Shown in pieces: positions 1 through 6,979 of a stretch of 64,000 bases of DNA; position 1 is the first letter of the stretch, and each line of letters starts with the position of its first letter. Source of the DNA: Pseudomonas asturiensis (lineage in GTDB: Bacteria; Pseudomonadota; Gammaproteobacteria; Pseudomonadales; Pseudomonadaceae); assembly GCF_900143095.1 (NCBI RefSeq), contig NZ_FRDA01000022.1, forward strand, positions 1 to 64,000, written 5' to 3'. Both the position numbers and the translations under genes were made by a program. The notes under the pieces were generated by a model. It was not told the origin of the DNA, ran no database searches, and saw only the letters and a program-made list of their open reading frames with translations.

Positions 1-213
1 TACAAGGCCAAGCGCAAGATCGAGTACTGCAAAGCTCAAACACGGGCCAAGGTCGAGCATCCGTTTCGCGTAATCAAGCGTCAGTTTGGCTACGTGAAAG
101 TGCGCTTTCGTGGGCTGGTGAAAAACACAGCTCAGCTGACCACGCTGTTCGCCCTGTCGAATCTGTGGATGGCTCGAAAACAGCTGATGGGTATGGGTGA
201 GTTGCGCGTTTAA
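1..213 (+). CDS. IS5-family transposase, C-terminal part (gene begins before the window)
   Basis: The frame is open from base 1 to a TAA at 211-213 and gives 70 residues. They carry the C-terminal IS5-type DDE signature: a VEHPFRVIK segment containing the catalytic Glu, then FGYVKVRFRG and a terminal LTTLFALSNLW helix. This is the last part of a roughly 300-residue transposase that cuts and pastes its own element. The upstream catalytic Asp residues lie outside the window. The right end of the element cannot be placed with certainty. A perfect 8-bp hairpin at 301-322 (CTTGCCGC, loop TGACGC, GCGGCAAG) may lie close to it. Confidence 0.85.
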   Translation, partial: YKAKRKIEYCKAQTRAKVEHPFRVIKRQFGYVKVRFRGLVKNTAQLTTLFALSNLWMARKQLMGMGELRV

Positions 214-232
214 CAAGGGAAACAGGGCGAAA

Positions 233-886
233 ATGCCCTCAACGCAGGCTGCACCAGGCCATTTTCAGCGAATAGCGCTGTTTGCCGAGTGCATTTTCGA
301 CTTGCCGCTGACGCGCGGCAAGTTGATCGGAGCATCCTTAGGTATCCAGTACATTGGCAACCCCGTAGCTTGCGTACGCCTTCTCGATGAAACGACCGAG
401 AGCGGCAACCAAAAGCAAAGCTATGTCTGCACGATCAGCCGATGGGATACCAAGCTGCCAGAACACGCAGTCCAGTTGCTGACAAAGGTTGAAGTCGAGG
501 AGTGGAAGGCATGGAAGGCAGCCCATGATGCTGCGTTCAGACGTAAGCAGCTCGAAGCATCACTGGATGTCTTACCTCTTACGTTGAGCTATGCAGCTAC
601 CGCCTTGACTGACGAAGCGTGTACCGTCGATGAGGCACAGAAAACCGCTATTTGGTTGGCTCTGGACGCATTCAATCGTGCCATGGTGAAAGCTGGAATA
701 GATCGTCCTATAAGGGGGCGCGGTCGGCCATCTTCGACAAAATTGCCTTCCCCAGAAATAGGAATGCCCATAATGCCGAACCTAGAACAACTTGGCTCCC
801 CGCTTGAGTGTGCCTATCGGGGGATAGTGGAACGCTACAAAGCGTTACAGGCACGCTGCGTCGCCGAAAAATCAGATACTGATTAG
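233..886 (+). CDS. Hypothetical protein, 5' end abutting the IS5 end
   Basis: I do not recognise this 217-residue protein. The frame is open from a GTG at 197, inside the transposase gene, but the first ATG outside it is at 233. The N-terminal 20-30 residues may be encoded by IS-derived sequence. The rest is a soluble, mixed-composition protein with a Lys/Trp/Ala-rich helix at about residues 95-115 and an RGRGRPSS basic stretch near residue 170 that could be an AT-hook-like DNA contact. It has no signal peptide or membrane segment. The native start may have been removed by the IS insertion, so this could be the remnant of a longer gene. Confidence 0.5.
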   Translation: MPSTQAAPGHFQRIALFAECIFDLPLTRGKLIGASLGIQYIGNPVACVRLLDETTESGNQKQSYVCTISRWDTKLPEHAVQLLTKVEVEEWKAWKAAHDAAFRRKQLEASLDVLPLTLSYAATALTDEACTVDEAQKTAIWLALDAFNRAMVKAGIDRPIRGRGRPSSTKLPSPEIGMPIMPNLEQLGSPLECAYRGIVERYKALQARCVAEKSDTD

Positions 887-891
887 ATGCA

Positions 892-1269
892 TTAAAATTT
901 TTTACCTAAGACAGCAAGCCGCTCTTTCATCAATTGGCCGTCACGCCGCATTTCTGCACGCAGGTCGTCCAGCTCCTCTGGGGTGAGCGAATAATACAGC
1001 GACCTCGTGGGTGGTTCTTCAGTTGTGCGCTGCCCATCGACCCCGTCCGGGTCGAACTGCTCTCTATCGAATGTCATACCGCATACCTCTACATATTCAA
1101 AATTCGCATGGCACTCACGCCCCCAAGGATCATGCACCCACAAGTCACCAAAACCGTCCCGAATGACGTAATACGCGCCGGGGTCGTTACGCACCATGAG
1201 CGGCAAAACATCGTCGAACTCTTGCGTTTCCGGGTTGAACCGCCACACGTACTTCATTCTATCGAGCAT
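892..1269 (-). CDS. Hypothetical protein, 125 aa
   Basis: This small soluble protein is rich in Asp, Glu and Arg, with a Trp/Tyr-rich first half (YVWRFNPETQEF, DLWVHDPWGRE) and a charged helical C-terminus. It is not recognised. ATG 1267-1269 has a G-rich Shine-Dalgarno (GAGGGTGGG) just upstream; an internal Met five codons on is an alternative. It starts about 10 bases after the stop of the truncated upstream minus-strand gene at 1280-1430, so the two were probably one operon. That layout would fit, for example, a secreted or conjugation protein with a small partner, but nothing in the sequence proves this. Confidence 0.5.
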   Translation of the reverse strand: MLDRMKYVWRFNPETQEFDDVLPLMVRNDPGAYYVIRDGFGDLWVHDPWGRECHANFEYVEVCGMTFDREQFDPDGVDGQRTTEEPPTRSLYYSLTPEELDDLRAEMRRDGQLMKERLAVLGKKF

Positions 1270-1279
1270 GATCCCACCC

Positions 1280-1430
1280 TCACATATCCAAATCCGGCGA
1301 GTCCCGGTTCAATGAGTTCTGACGCTGACGCTGACGCTGACGCTGACGCTGACGCTCACGCTCACGCTCTTGCTCTTCCTGACGCTGCTGCAACCGCTGA
1401 GCTTCGGTCTGCCGTGCTGCTTGTTGCCGC
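1280..1430 (-). pseudogene. C-terminal remnant of a Gln/Arg-rich protein, cut by the IS21 element
   Basis: Reading the minus strand from the IS21 end (1430) to a TGA at 1282-1280 gives about 49 residues. They are a charged coiled-coil-like tail (QQAARQTEAQRLQQRQEEQ), a Gln-Arg dipeptide run encoded by a hexanucleotide repeat, and an end in DSPDLDM. The 5' part of the gene is missing: the far side of the IS21 element carries an unrelated integrase fragment. Tails like this occur on relaxases and other mobilisation proteins, but the identity is unknown. Confidence 0.5.
1321..1368. repeat. Hexanucleotide tandem repeat (GACGCT)6(CACGCT)2
   Basis: There are eight consecutive 6-bp units, six GACGCT then two CACGCT. 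In the minus-strand remnant gene they encode Gln-Arg and Glu-Arg dipeptides. Because the unit is 6 bp, slippage would change the dipeptide number without shifting the frame. Confidence 0.9.
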
Positions 1431-1527
1431 TGACCGAAAACTGACCCAGTAGAGGCTGTTCTGCCGACTCAAAACTGACCCAGGTGTTCAACTGCTTCTG
1501 CTCACTTTTTGAGCAGGAGAACACAGG

Positions 1528-3036
1528 GTGATCAGCATGGAAATGTTGGGGAAAATCCGGCGGATGTACTTCCGCGACAAGCTCTCGCTGCATCAGATAG
1601 CCAAGCGTACCGGGCTTTCTAGAAAAAACATCCGAAAATGGGTCAGAGCGCCCGAAGCCACTCAGCCGGCGTACCAACGGTGCGCAACCTTCAACAAACT
1701 CAGCCCTTTCCACGAGACGCTGGAGCAGGCGCTCAAGGCCGATGCGTTCCGGCCAAAATACAACCGCAGGAGCGCCAAAGCGCTTTTCGAGCAGATCAAG
1801 GCCGAGGGTTACGACGGCGGCTACAGCCAGCTCACGGCGTTTGTACGCTCGTGGCGAGGTGAGCAAGGCAAGTCTTTACGCGCTTTTGTACCGCTGACTT
1901 TTGCGCTCGGCGAGGCGTTTCAATTTGACTGGAGCGAAGAGAGTCTGCTGATCGGTGGCCTGTTTCGACGCATCCAGGTCTCCCACATGAAGCTGTGCGC
2001 CAGTCGCGCATTCTGGTTGGTTGCGTACCCTAGCCAAGGCCACGAGATGCTGTTTGATGCCCATACCCGTTCGTTTGGAGCGTTGGGTGGCGTGCCACGT
2101 CGCGGCATCTACGACAACATGAAAACGGCTGTGGACAAGGTCAATAAAGGCAAAGGCCGCACGGTCAACGCCCGGTTTTCCGTGATGTGCGCGCACTATC
2201 TGTTCGATCCGGACTTCTGCAACGTGGCCTCTGGCTGGGAGAAAGGCATCGTCGAAAAGAACGTGCAGGACAGCCGGAGACGAATCTGGCTCGATGCTCA
2301 AAACTGCATGTTCCATACCTTCGAGGAGCTGAACGTCTGGCTCGGCCAACGCTGTCGTACGCTCTGGGCCGAACTTGTACATCCGCAGTACAACGGTTTG
2401 ACGGTGGCAGAAGTCCTGGAGCTGGAGCAGGCTGAAATGATGCCGATGCCGACGGCCTTTGATGGCTACGTGGAACGCACCGTCCGTGTCTCTAGCACCT
2501 GCCTGATCAGCGTGGCGCGCAATCGTTATTCGGTGCCTTGCGAGCGTGTTGGTCAGTGGGTCAGCAGCCGTTTGTACCCTTCGCGGATCGTGGTTATTGC
2601 CGACGAAACGGTGATCGCCAGCCATGAGCGCCTCTTTGATCGAGATCAGGTCAGTTTTGACTGGCAGCACTACATCCCACTCATCGAACGCAAGCCTGGT
2701 GCACTGCGCAATGGCGCGCCATTTGCTGATCTGCCAAAACCGTTACGGCTTCTCAAACGAGGACTGAGGCGTCACACCAACGGTGATCGAATCATGATGC
2801 AGGTACTGGCTGCTGTGCCAATTGCGGGTCTCGAACCTGTGCTGGTGGCGGTGGAGCTGGTACTTGAATCGGGAAGTCTGAGCGCCGATCACATCCTCAA
2901 TGTCCTTGCCCGCCTGACCTCCACCGCACCACCTCCGAATGTAGAAACCAGCCTGCAACTCAAGGTCGCTCCTGTTGCCAATACGGCGCGCTACGACCGG
3001 CTCCGTACGACCGATGAGGAGAATCGCAATGCGTGA
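1528..3036 (+). CDS. istA: IS21-family transposase IstA
   Basis: This 502-residue DDE transposase starts at GTG 1528. An N-terminal helix-turn-helix spans about residues 18-40 (SLHQIAKRTGLSRKNIRKW), followed by an rve integrase core. The core has Asp in FQFDWSEE, Asp in IYDNMKTAV and Glu in the GIVEKNVQDSRR block, and a C-terminal beta-rich domain follows. The length is normal for the family and I see no frameshift. IstA binds the element ends and catalyses strand transfer with IstB. Its stop overlaps the istB start by 8 bp, so the two are translationally coupled. Confidence 0.93.
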   Translation: MISMEMLGKIRRMYFRDKLSLHQIAKRTGLSRKNIRKWVRAPEATQPAYQRCATFNKLSPFHETLEQALKADAFRPKYNRRSAKALFEQIKAEGYDGGYSQLTAFVRSWRGEQGKSLRAFVPLTFALGEAFQFDWSEESLLIGGLFRRIQVSHMKLCASRAFWLVAYPSQGHEMLFDAHTRSFGALGGVPRRGIYDNMKTAVDKVNKGKGRTVNARFSVMCAHYLFDPDFCNVASGWEKGIVEKNVQDSRRRIWLDAQNCMFHTFEELNVWLGQRCRTLWAELVHPQYNGLTVAEVLELEQAEMMPMPTAFDGYVERTVRVSSTCLISVARNRYSVPCERVGQWVSSRLYPSRIVVIADETVIASHERLFDRDQVSFDWQHYIPLIERKPGALRNGAPFADLPKPLRLLKRGLRRHTNGDRIMMQVLAAVPIAGLEPVLVAVELVLESGSLSADHILNVLARLTSTAPPPNVETSLQLKVAPVANTARYDRLRTTDEENRNA

Positions 3037-3832
3037 CCTGATGACTGAACTCAAAGAACTGCGCCTGCACGGCATGGCCAGTGCTTGGGAAGAACTGGTA
3101 TCTCAAGGAACAGCGTCGACGGCTTCATCGAAATGGCTGCTGGAACATCTGCTTCAGCAGGAACATGCGGATCGCGCGGTGCGCTCGGTGAATCATCAGA
3201 TGAACATGGCAAAACTCCCCATGCACCGTGACTTAGCTGGCTTTGACTTCAGCGCTTCCAGCGCTGATGCCCGGCTGGTCAGCGATCTATCCAGCTTAGC
3301 GTTCACTGAAACCGCGCAGAATGTCGTGTTCATCGGCGGCCCTGGAACCGGGAAAACACACCTGGCCAGTGCCTTGGCTGTATCCGGCATTACGGCCCAC
3401 AACAAACGCGTGCGCTTTTTCTCCACGGTGGATCTGGTCAATCTGCTGGAGCGTGAAAAGTACGATGGTAAGGCAGGCCGAATCGCCCAGGGACTGCTAC
3501 GAACAGACCTGGTGATACTGGATGAGCTGGGGTATTTGCCCTTCAGTCAAAGCGGCGGTGCCCTGTTATTTCATCTGCTGTCCAAACTGTACGAACACAC
3601 CAGCGTGGTCATCACCACCAACCTCAGCTTCTCGGAATGGTCGAGTGTGTTTGGCGACGCCAAAATGACTACGGCGCTGCTGGATCGGCTGACACATCAC
3701 TGCCACATCGTCGAAACGGGCAACGAGTCTTACCGCTTGCAACACAGCACCTTGGCCGCCCAGACAAAGATCAAAACACGCGAACGAAAGCGAAAGGACG
3801 GAAATGATATCGAGGACGATGAGCCATTTTGA
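3029..3832 (+). CDS. istB: IS21-family helper ATPase IstB
   Basis: This 267-residue AAA+ ATPase of the DnaC/IstB family has Walker A GGPGTGKT at residues 103-110, Walker B VILDELG near residue 155 and a sensor TTNLSFSEW. It selects target DNA and activates IstA. ATG 3029 is preceded by GAGGAG (3016-3021) and overlaps the istA stop. The C-terminal tail is basic (KTRERKRKDG). The gene is intact, so the element may still be active. Confidence 0.93.
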   Translation: MRDLMTELKELRLHGMASAWEELVSQGTASTASSKWLLEHLLQQEHADRAVRSVNHQMNMAKLPMHRDLAGFDFSASSADARLVSDLSSLAFTETAQNVVFIGGPGTGKTHLASALAVSGITAHNKRVRFFSTVDLVNLLEREKYDGKAGRIAQGLLRTDLVILDELGYLPFSQSGGALLFHLLSKLYEHTSVVITTNLSFSEWSSVFGDAKMTTALLDRLTHHCHIVETGNESYRLQHSTLAAQTKIKTRERKRKDGNDIEDDEPF

Positions 3833-3984
3833 TCCGCACCATAAATGCCCTGCTGCATGCGGTGGGGCTTGATGCGTCTTTAATCGGAACACTGCTGCTA
3901 AGCTTATCCACAATTGCTGGGACAGAAATCAGCAATCCGTCCTGGGTCAATTTTCAATCGGCAGGGTGGGTCAGTTTTCAATCA

Positions 3985-4176
3985 GCGCCAACACACTGCC
4001 AGATCAGACAGAAACGCCTCGACCTCAGCCGCGCCCATTTCAGACGGATGACGATAGCTGCGAAAACGAATAAAGCGCTTCACCCACTCGCAATAGACAC
4101 GATCCGTACGGATCGAGTAATGTTTCAAGCGAATTAGCTCACGCACCTGATCGAGCAAACGAGGCTTTCCGTCCAT
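3985..4176 (-). pseudogene. Integron integrase (IntI-type tyrosine recombinase), N-terminal remnant
   Basis: Only the first ~62 codons survive before the IS21 end. The segment LLDQVRELIRLKHYSIRTDR, then VYCEWVKRFIRF, RHPSEMG and EVEAFLSDLA matches the N-terminal SAM-like DNA-binding domain of IntI, including the HYSxRT(E/D) and RHP motifs. The whole catalytic domain (R-H-R-H-Y) is missing, so the gene is dead. Its position, divergent from two gene cassettes with an attI-like junction between, is the standard integron layout and supports the call. Confidence 0.82.
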
Positions 4177-4312
4177 GGTGTATAACTCCCTTATACGGTC
4201 ATCGGAACGCTGAAAACCTCAGCCTAGACACGGATAGCCAGAGGAACAAGGAATGTTATCCACCACCCCGCCGGGGAGTTATGCACCATTTGGTGTCTAT
4301 TTATCGTTAGGT
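4177..4312. other. Putative attI region and cassette promoter zone of an integron remnant
   Basis: This lies between the divergent integrase remnant and the first cassette. It ends with GTTAGGT at 4306-4312, which matches the integron core site GTTRRRY, and the same heptamer closes the attC at 4767-4773. The recombination point would be between G4306 and T4307. A GC-rich palindrome (CCCCGCCGGGG, about 4265-4275) lies about 30 bp upstream. Promoters were not assigned with confidence. Confidence 0.55.
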
Positions 4313-4317
4313 TTTAC

Positions 4318-4707
4318 ATGAGTACTGACATCTGCCTGTACCTACTTGAGAAAGAAATTCCAACGGCTTCCGACTGGGCTTCTTGCTTGCAAAAGGAATT
4401 TGGCCAAGAGCTATTCAGCGATTTCAATCTGCGACATTTTTTTGGGTTTTTACCTTGTGGAGCGTCAGGGTTTGAATATCTTGCGTACTCCATAACGCCA
4501 GAGGAAGCTGCTGAATATCAAATAAACGATTTAAATTTCGACTTTGTAGTTACTTTAAGCGCTAAAGATGAAGTTGAATCAAAATTGGCTCTGTGCTCCA
4601 TTTCAATCCTAGCAAAAATAACTGGCGGCATGGTATGCGACCCGCAAACTGGCGCACTGTATAGCGCCAACGAGGCAATAATCCTTGCGCGTGCAAAACC
4701 TAACTAG
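4318..4707 (+). CDS. Integron cassette 1 hypothetical protein, 129 aa
   Basis: This unrecognised 129-residue acidic soluble protein starts at ATG 4318, only 6 bases after the attI-like core, and its TAG (4705-4707) directly follows the R'' half-site of the attC. That tight fit is typical of a cassette gene. The body has a mixed alpha/beta pattern and a hydrophobic stretch near residues 40-60 (RHFFGFLPCGASGFEYLAY). Base composition is clearly more AT-rich than the chromosome, consistent with foreign origin. No convincing promoter or Shine-Dalgarno is visible. Confidence 0.7.
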   Translation: MSTDICLYLLEKEIPTASDWASCLQKEFGQELFSDFNLRHFFGFLPCGASGFEYLAYSITPEEAAEYQINDLNFDFVVTLSAKDEVESKLALCSISILAKITGGMVCDPQTGALYSANEAIILARAKPN

Positions 4708-4773
4708 TGGTTCAAATCACTCGCTTCGCTCACTTGGACGGGCTTAAGCCCGCCCCTTAACCAAATGTTAGGT
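4698..4773 (+). other. attC site (59-base element) of cassette 1
   Basis: R'' is ACCTAAC (4698-4704) and R' is GTTAGGT (4767-4773), exact inverse complements. Inside them, TGGTTCAA and TTAACCA pair with one unpaired G, the extrahelical base that sets strand polarity in attC sites. The spacer between them folds into a stem including GGGCTTAAGCCC. The size of 76 bp is in the normal range. Confidence 0.85.
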
Positions 4774-4788
4774 ATTAAGGAAGTAAAC

Positions 4789-5406
4789 GTGCAAAAGAAC
4801 GAACTAATATCGAAAGTAAGTGAACTGATAATTGATTCAGACGTAGCGATTCTAAAAATGACACCCAATAACAAAAGTGAAAAAATCACGCTTAAATTAT
4901 GGAGAAAATTCATTGAAAACCAATCAGCTACTTTAATCCTAATAGAACGCAATTTTTTGGCTGAAGCACTCACAGTTCACAGGCTGTCCATTGAGCACTT
5001 ATTCAACATATTTGCAATAAAAAAAGATAAGGGGTATCTGGATTGCTTTCTGAGCAGTGCGGAATCAGGGCTCTCTAAAGCAATAAAAACACTTAACGCA
5101 GACTTTGAGAAAACTCCCCCTCAAATAGATAAAGAAAGAATATCCGCACTCAGCGATCAAGCCAAAGATATAGGGTCTAAAGAAATAAAAGAGCTTGGCT
5201 ATTCAATATACAATGCCTCACAAAAATCAGAAATAAGTCACCTTTACAATAATCTCTATAGAGTCATATCTATTTCTCATGCTCACTCAACCTACTTATC
5301 GCTGATTTCAGAAATAAAAGAAGAAGAAATAATCATCACGTTGGAAAATATGCGTGATTTTTTACAAATGATACTGCTTCTTCAGGACTGCCCGCAAACC
5401 CCCTAA
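4789..5406 (+). CDS. Integron cassette 2 protein, DUF5677-like helical protein
   Basis: This 205-residue, almost entirely alpha-helical and AT-rich protein is encoded just after the attC of cassette 1. GTG 4789 is preceded at 5 nt by AAGGAAG, so it is preferred over an in-frame ATG at 4765 that sits inside attC. The block LILIERNFLAEALTVHRLSI, then EHLFNIFAI, resembles the HEPN-like DUF5677 family seen in many mobile elements; I put that at moderate confidence. The stop overlaps CCCTAAC (5401-5407), an R''-like half-site whose partner is missing, so its attC is truncated. There is no signal peptide. Confidence 0.65.
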   Translation: MQKNELISKVSELIIDSDVAILKMTPNNKSEKITLKLWRKFIENQSATLILIERNFLAEALTVHRLSIEHLFNIFAIKKDKGYLDCFLSSAESGLSKAIKTLNADFEKTPPQIDKERISALSDQAKDIGSKEIKELGYSIYNASQKSEISHLYNNLYRVISISHAHSTYLSLISEIKEEEIIITLENMRDFLQMILLLQDCPQTP

Positions 5407-5504
5407 CACTGGTATATGGACTCTCCCCACAAGTAGTGAGCAAAGCCTTTCTTTTGCACCTTTCGTCATCGCGGTTGCACTCGTATATCCGGCCTGTGAT
5501 GGGC

Positions 5505-5548
5505 GCTTGGCCCCGGCCATTCTGTAGTTCGCTCAGCGGGGGCCAAGC
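5505..5548. repeat. Long inverted repeat GCTTGGCCCC / GGGGCCAAGC
   Basis: Perfect 10-bp arms (5505-5514 and 5539-5548) are separated by 24 bases, just beyond the broken end of cassette 2. There is no T-run after it on either strand, so it is not a classic terminator. It may be a recombination or structural relic. Confidence 0.6.
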
Positions 5549-5660
5549 GTTCAATCGATCACACAGATCATGAATTTTATCGGCCTTATTCCGCTGCAGG
5601 ACTCGGCTGTTTCGGCCGCCCTGAATAAAAATCTCTAGGCTGTGGAAGAACAGCTATCCA

Positions 5661-5975
5661 TTAGGTTCGGCTATAAAAACGGCGGAAAGATGTGCTGTTT
5701 TTGTACAGTCGCCGACAAAACTTCCAGAAGCCAATAAAGCATATAAAAAGTAAGCCGCCAAAAACGCACCATAGAAAGGTTTCATTTTTAGATACATGGT
5801 CATACACCAATTTTGTAGCGTACCAACTGCCTCCTACCGAAACGGTTGTTAATACTACTATCAAGCTTAAAGGCGTGCCATATGATATCTGTGCATGACA
5901 CCCTCTACATACGCGAGCACCCCAAGGAACATTGTTCATACAATGTGGGCATGTGATGGTTTGGTTTTCTGTCAT
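5661..5975 (-). CDS. Zinc-ribbon membrane protein, hypothetical
   Basis: This 104-residue protein has an N-terminal zinc ribbon (CPHC at residues 10-13 and CRGC at 23-26). Two hydrophobic helices follow at about residues 37-58 and 68-85, then a basic tail (FCRRLYKNSTSFRRFYSRT). The likely topology is a cytoplasmic metal-binding head anchored by two membrane spans. ATG 5975 has AGGACG about 6 nt upstream. It lies opposite to the cassettes. No function is known; similar zinc-ribbon plus transmembrane proteins are common in islands. Confidence 0.65.
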   Translation of the reverse strand: MTENQTITCPHCMNNVPWGARVCRGCHAQISYGTPLSLIVVLTTVSVGGSWYATKLVYDHVSKNETFLWCVFGGLLFICFIGFWKFCRRLYKNSTSFRRFYSRT

Positions 5976-6054
5976 GTAGTACGTCCTGTCGAGATCAGCT
6001 CCTGATCAGATCATTCTACGACACGTCACTAAAAACGGCCACAATGACACGATC

Positions 6055-6084
6055 TATGTGTGATAATTGCATTTATCACACATA
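6055..6084. promoter_or_regulatory. Perfect 12-bp dyad upstream of the TIR-like gene
   Basis: TATGTGTGATAA (6055-6066) and TTATCACACATA (6073-6084) are exact inverse complements with a 6-bp spacer TTGCAT. The site ends 3 bases before the Shine-Dalgarno of the following gene, so a bound repressor, or the RNA hairpin itself, would block expression. It is not a CRP/Vfr site, because the TGTGA/TCACA half-sites are 12 bp apart rather than 6. Confidence 0.7.
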
Positions 6085-6100
6085 AGAAAGGATGCACCCG

Positions 6101-6979
6101 ATGGCACGAGCAAAACCGCCTGCACCTGTTGCTGCTAAGTTGGCACTGTCTGCTCGAGAAATCGAATGGGCCATCAAACGTATCGACGACAGGATCGTCG
6201 AGTTGGAAAAATTCGACATCAGTACGGTGACTAGGTCGACCCCGGAGCTGAATGCATTATCAGCCTCCATCGCAGGAACGCTGGAACGTGCGTTTGGTGA
6301 AAACACATCCGCCTATCAGCGTTATTCTGCGGCTACAAAGCTGCAGCACGTTTCTATGTCCATTTCTATGGATGGGCGTCCTCGACACGTCGATTATCAA
6401 GGCCCTACACAACAGAACATCACTCGATCCATCGCGCTAATGAAGGCCGCGCAAAGCTCCTTGAAGGACGATCTGGAATACCTTGAAGAGAATTCAGAAT
6501 CTGACCAACCTGCCATTGTTTCGTCTATCAATTCACGGCGCGTTTTCGTAGTCCATGGCCATGATGAAACCGCGATGCATGGCTTAGCCAGGTTTCTCGA
6601 AAAGCTTGGATTGGAAGCCATTATTCTCAAGGAACAACCGGATCAGGGTCGTACCATTATCGAGAAGTTCGAGGCCACGGCAGGTGATGTCGGTTTTGCA
6701 GTGGTGCTGTTAACCCCTGACGATGTGGGTGCTTCGGTGAAGGCTGAGACCTCAGACGCCCGCGCGCGGCAGAACGTGATTTTTGAACTCGGCTATTTTG
6801 CCGGTAAGCTCGGCCGAGGCCGTGTGTGTCTGCTGCGCAAAGGTCAGGTGGAGATCCCTTCAGACCTGTACGGCGTCATCTATACCGAAATGGATGCTGC
6901 AGATGGCTGGCAAACCAAGCTGGTGAAGGAGCTCAAAGCCGCGAAACTGGATTTTGATGCCAACAGGCTGTGGCAGTGA
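6101..6979 (+). CDS. Stand-alone TIR-like (Cap12/Pycsar effector-type) nucleotide-binding protein
   Basis: This 292-residue protein has two parts. The N-terminal helical region (about 1-135) is unrecognised. The C-terminal domain (about 147-290) has the signature of the PF10137 TIR-like family: VFVVHGHD at 149-156, LKEQPDQGRTIIEKFE, VVLLTPDD and QNVIFELGYFAGKLGR with a conserved Glu. Family members act as NAD-degrading effectors in CBASS/Pycsar phage defence, where a cyclase gene is adjacent; none is present here. ATG 6101 fits AAAGGA (8 nt) better than ATG 6092, which overlaps that site. The 3' end overlaps the recombinase gene by 10 bp. Confidence 0.8.
   Translation: MARAKPPAPVAAKLALSAREIEWAIKRIDDRIVELEKFDISTVTRSTPELNALSASIAGTLERAFGENTSAYQRYSAATKLQHVSMSISMDGRPRHVDYQGPTQQNITRSIALMKAAQSSLKDDLEYLEENSESDQPAIVSSINSRRVFVVHGHDETAMHGLARFLEKLGLEAIILKEQPDQGRTIIEKFEATAGDVGFAVVLLTPDDVGASVKAETSDARARQNVIFELGYFAGKLGRGRVCLLRKGQVEIPSDLYGVIYTEMDAADGWQTKLVKELKAAKLDFDANRLWQ

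Larger units (their letters stand above)
1431..3984 (+). mobile_element. IS21-family insertion sequence (istA-istB)
   Basis: Both ends are visible. The left end at 1431 reads TGACCGAAAACTGACCCA. The right end, read inward from 3984, gives TGATTGAAAACTGACCCA. Each is followed by a second, subterminal copy of the AAACTGACCCA-type motif (about 1473-1484 on the left; 3945-3957 inverted on the right). The multiple terminal repeats and the 5'-TGA ends are typical of IS21. The element is 2554 bp with intact istA and istB. I find no flanking target duplication: the left neighbour is TTGCCGC and the right neighbour is GCGCCAA, and each side is a different truncated gene. Confidence 0.85.

Noticed and set aside
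1309..1866. 185-codon minus-strand frame with a Ser-Val run
   Set aside because: It is the wrong frame of the hexanucleotide repeat and reads antisense through istA. The frame ending at 1280 has the Gln-rich composition of a real protein.
5336..5554. 72-codon minus-strand frame at the end of cassette 2
   Set aside because: It overlaps the 3' end of cassette 2 antisense and crosses the broken junction. The part outside could be a remnant of a repeated element, but there is no ribosome site or known family.
6055..6084. CRP/Vfr binding site
   Set aside because: TGTGA and TCACA half-sites are present but 12 bp apart. The consensus needs 6.
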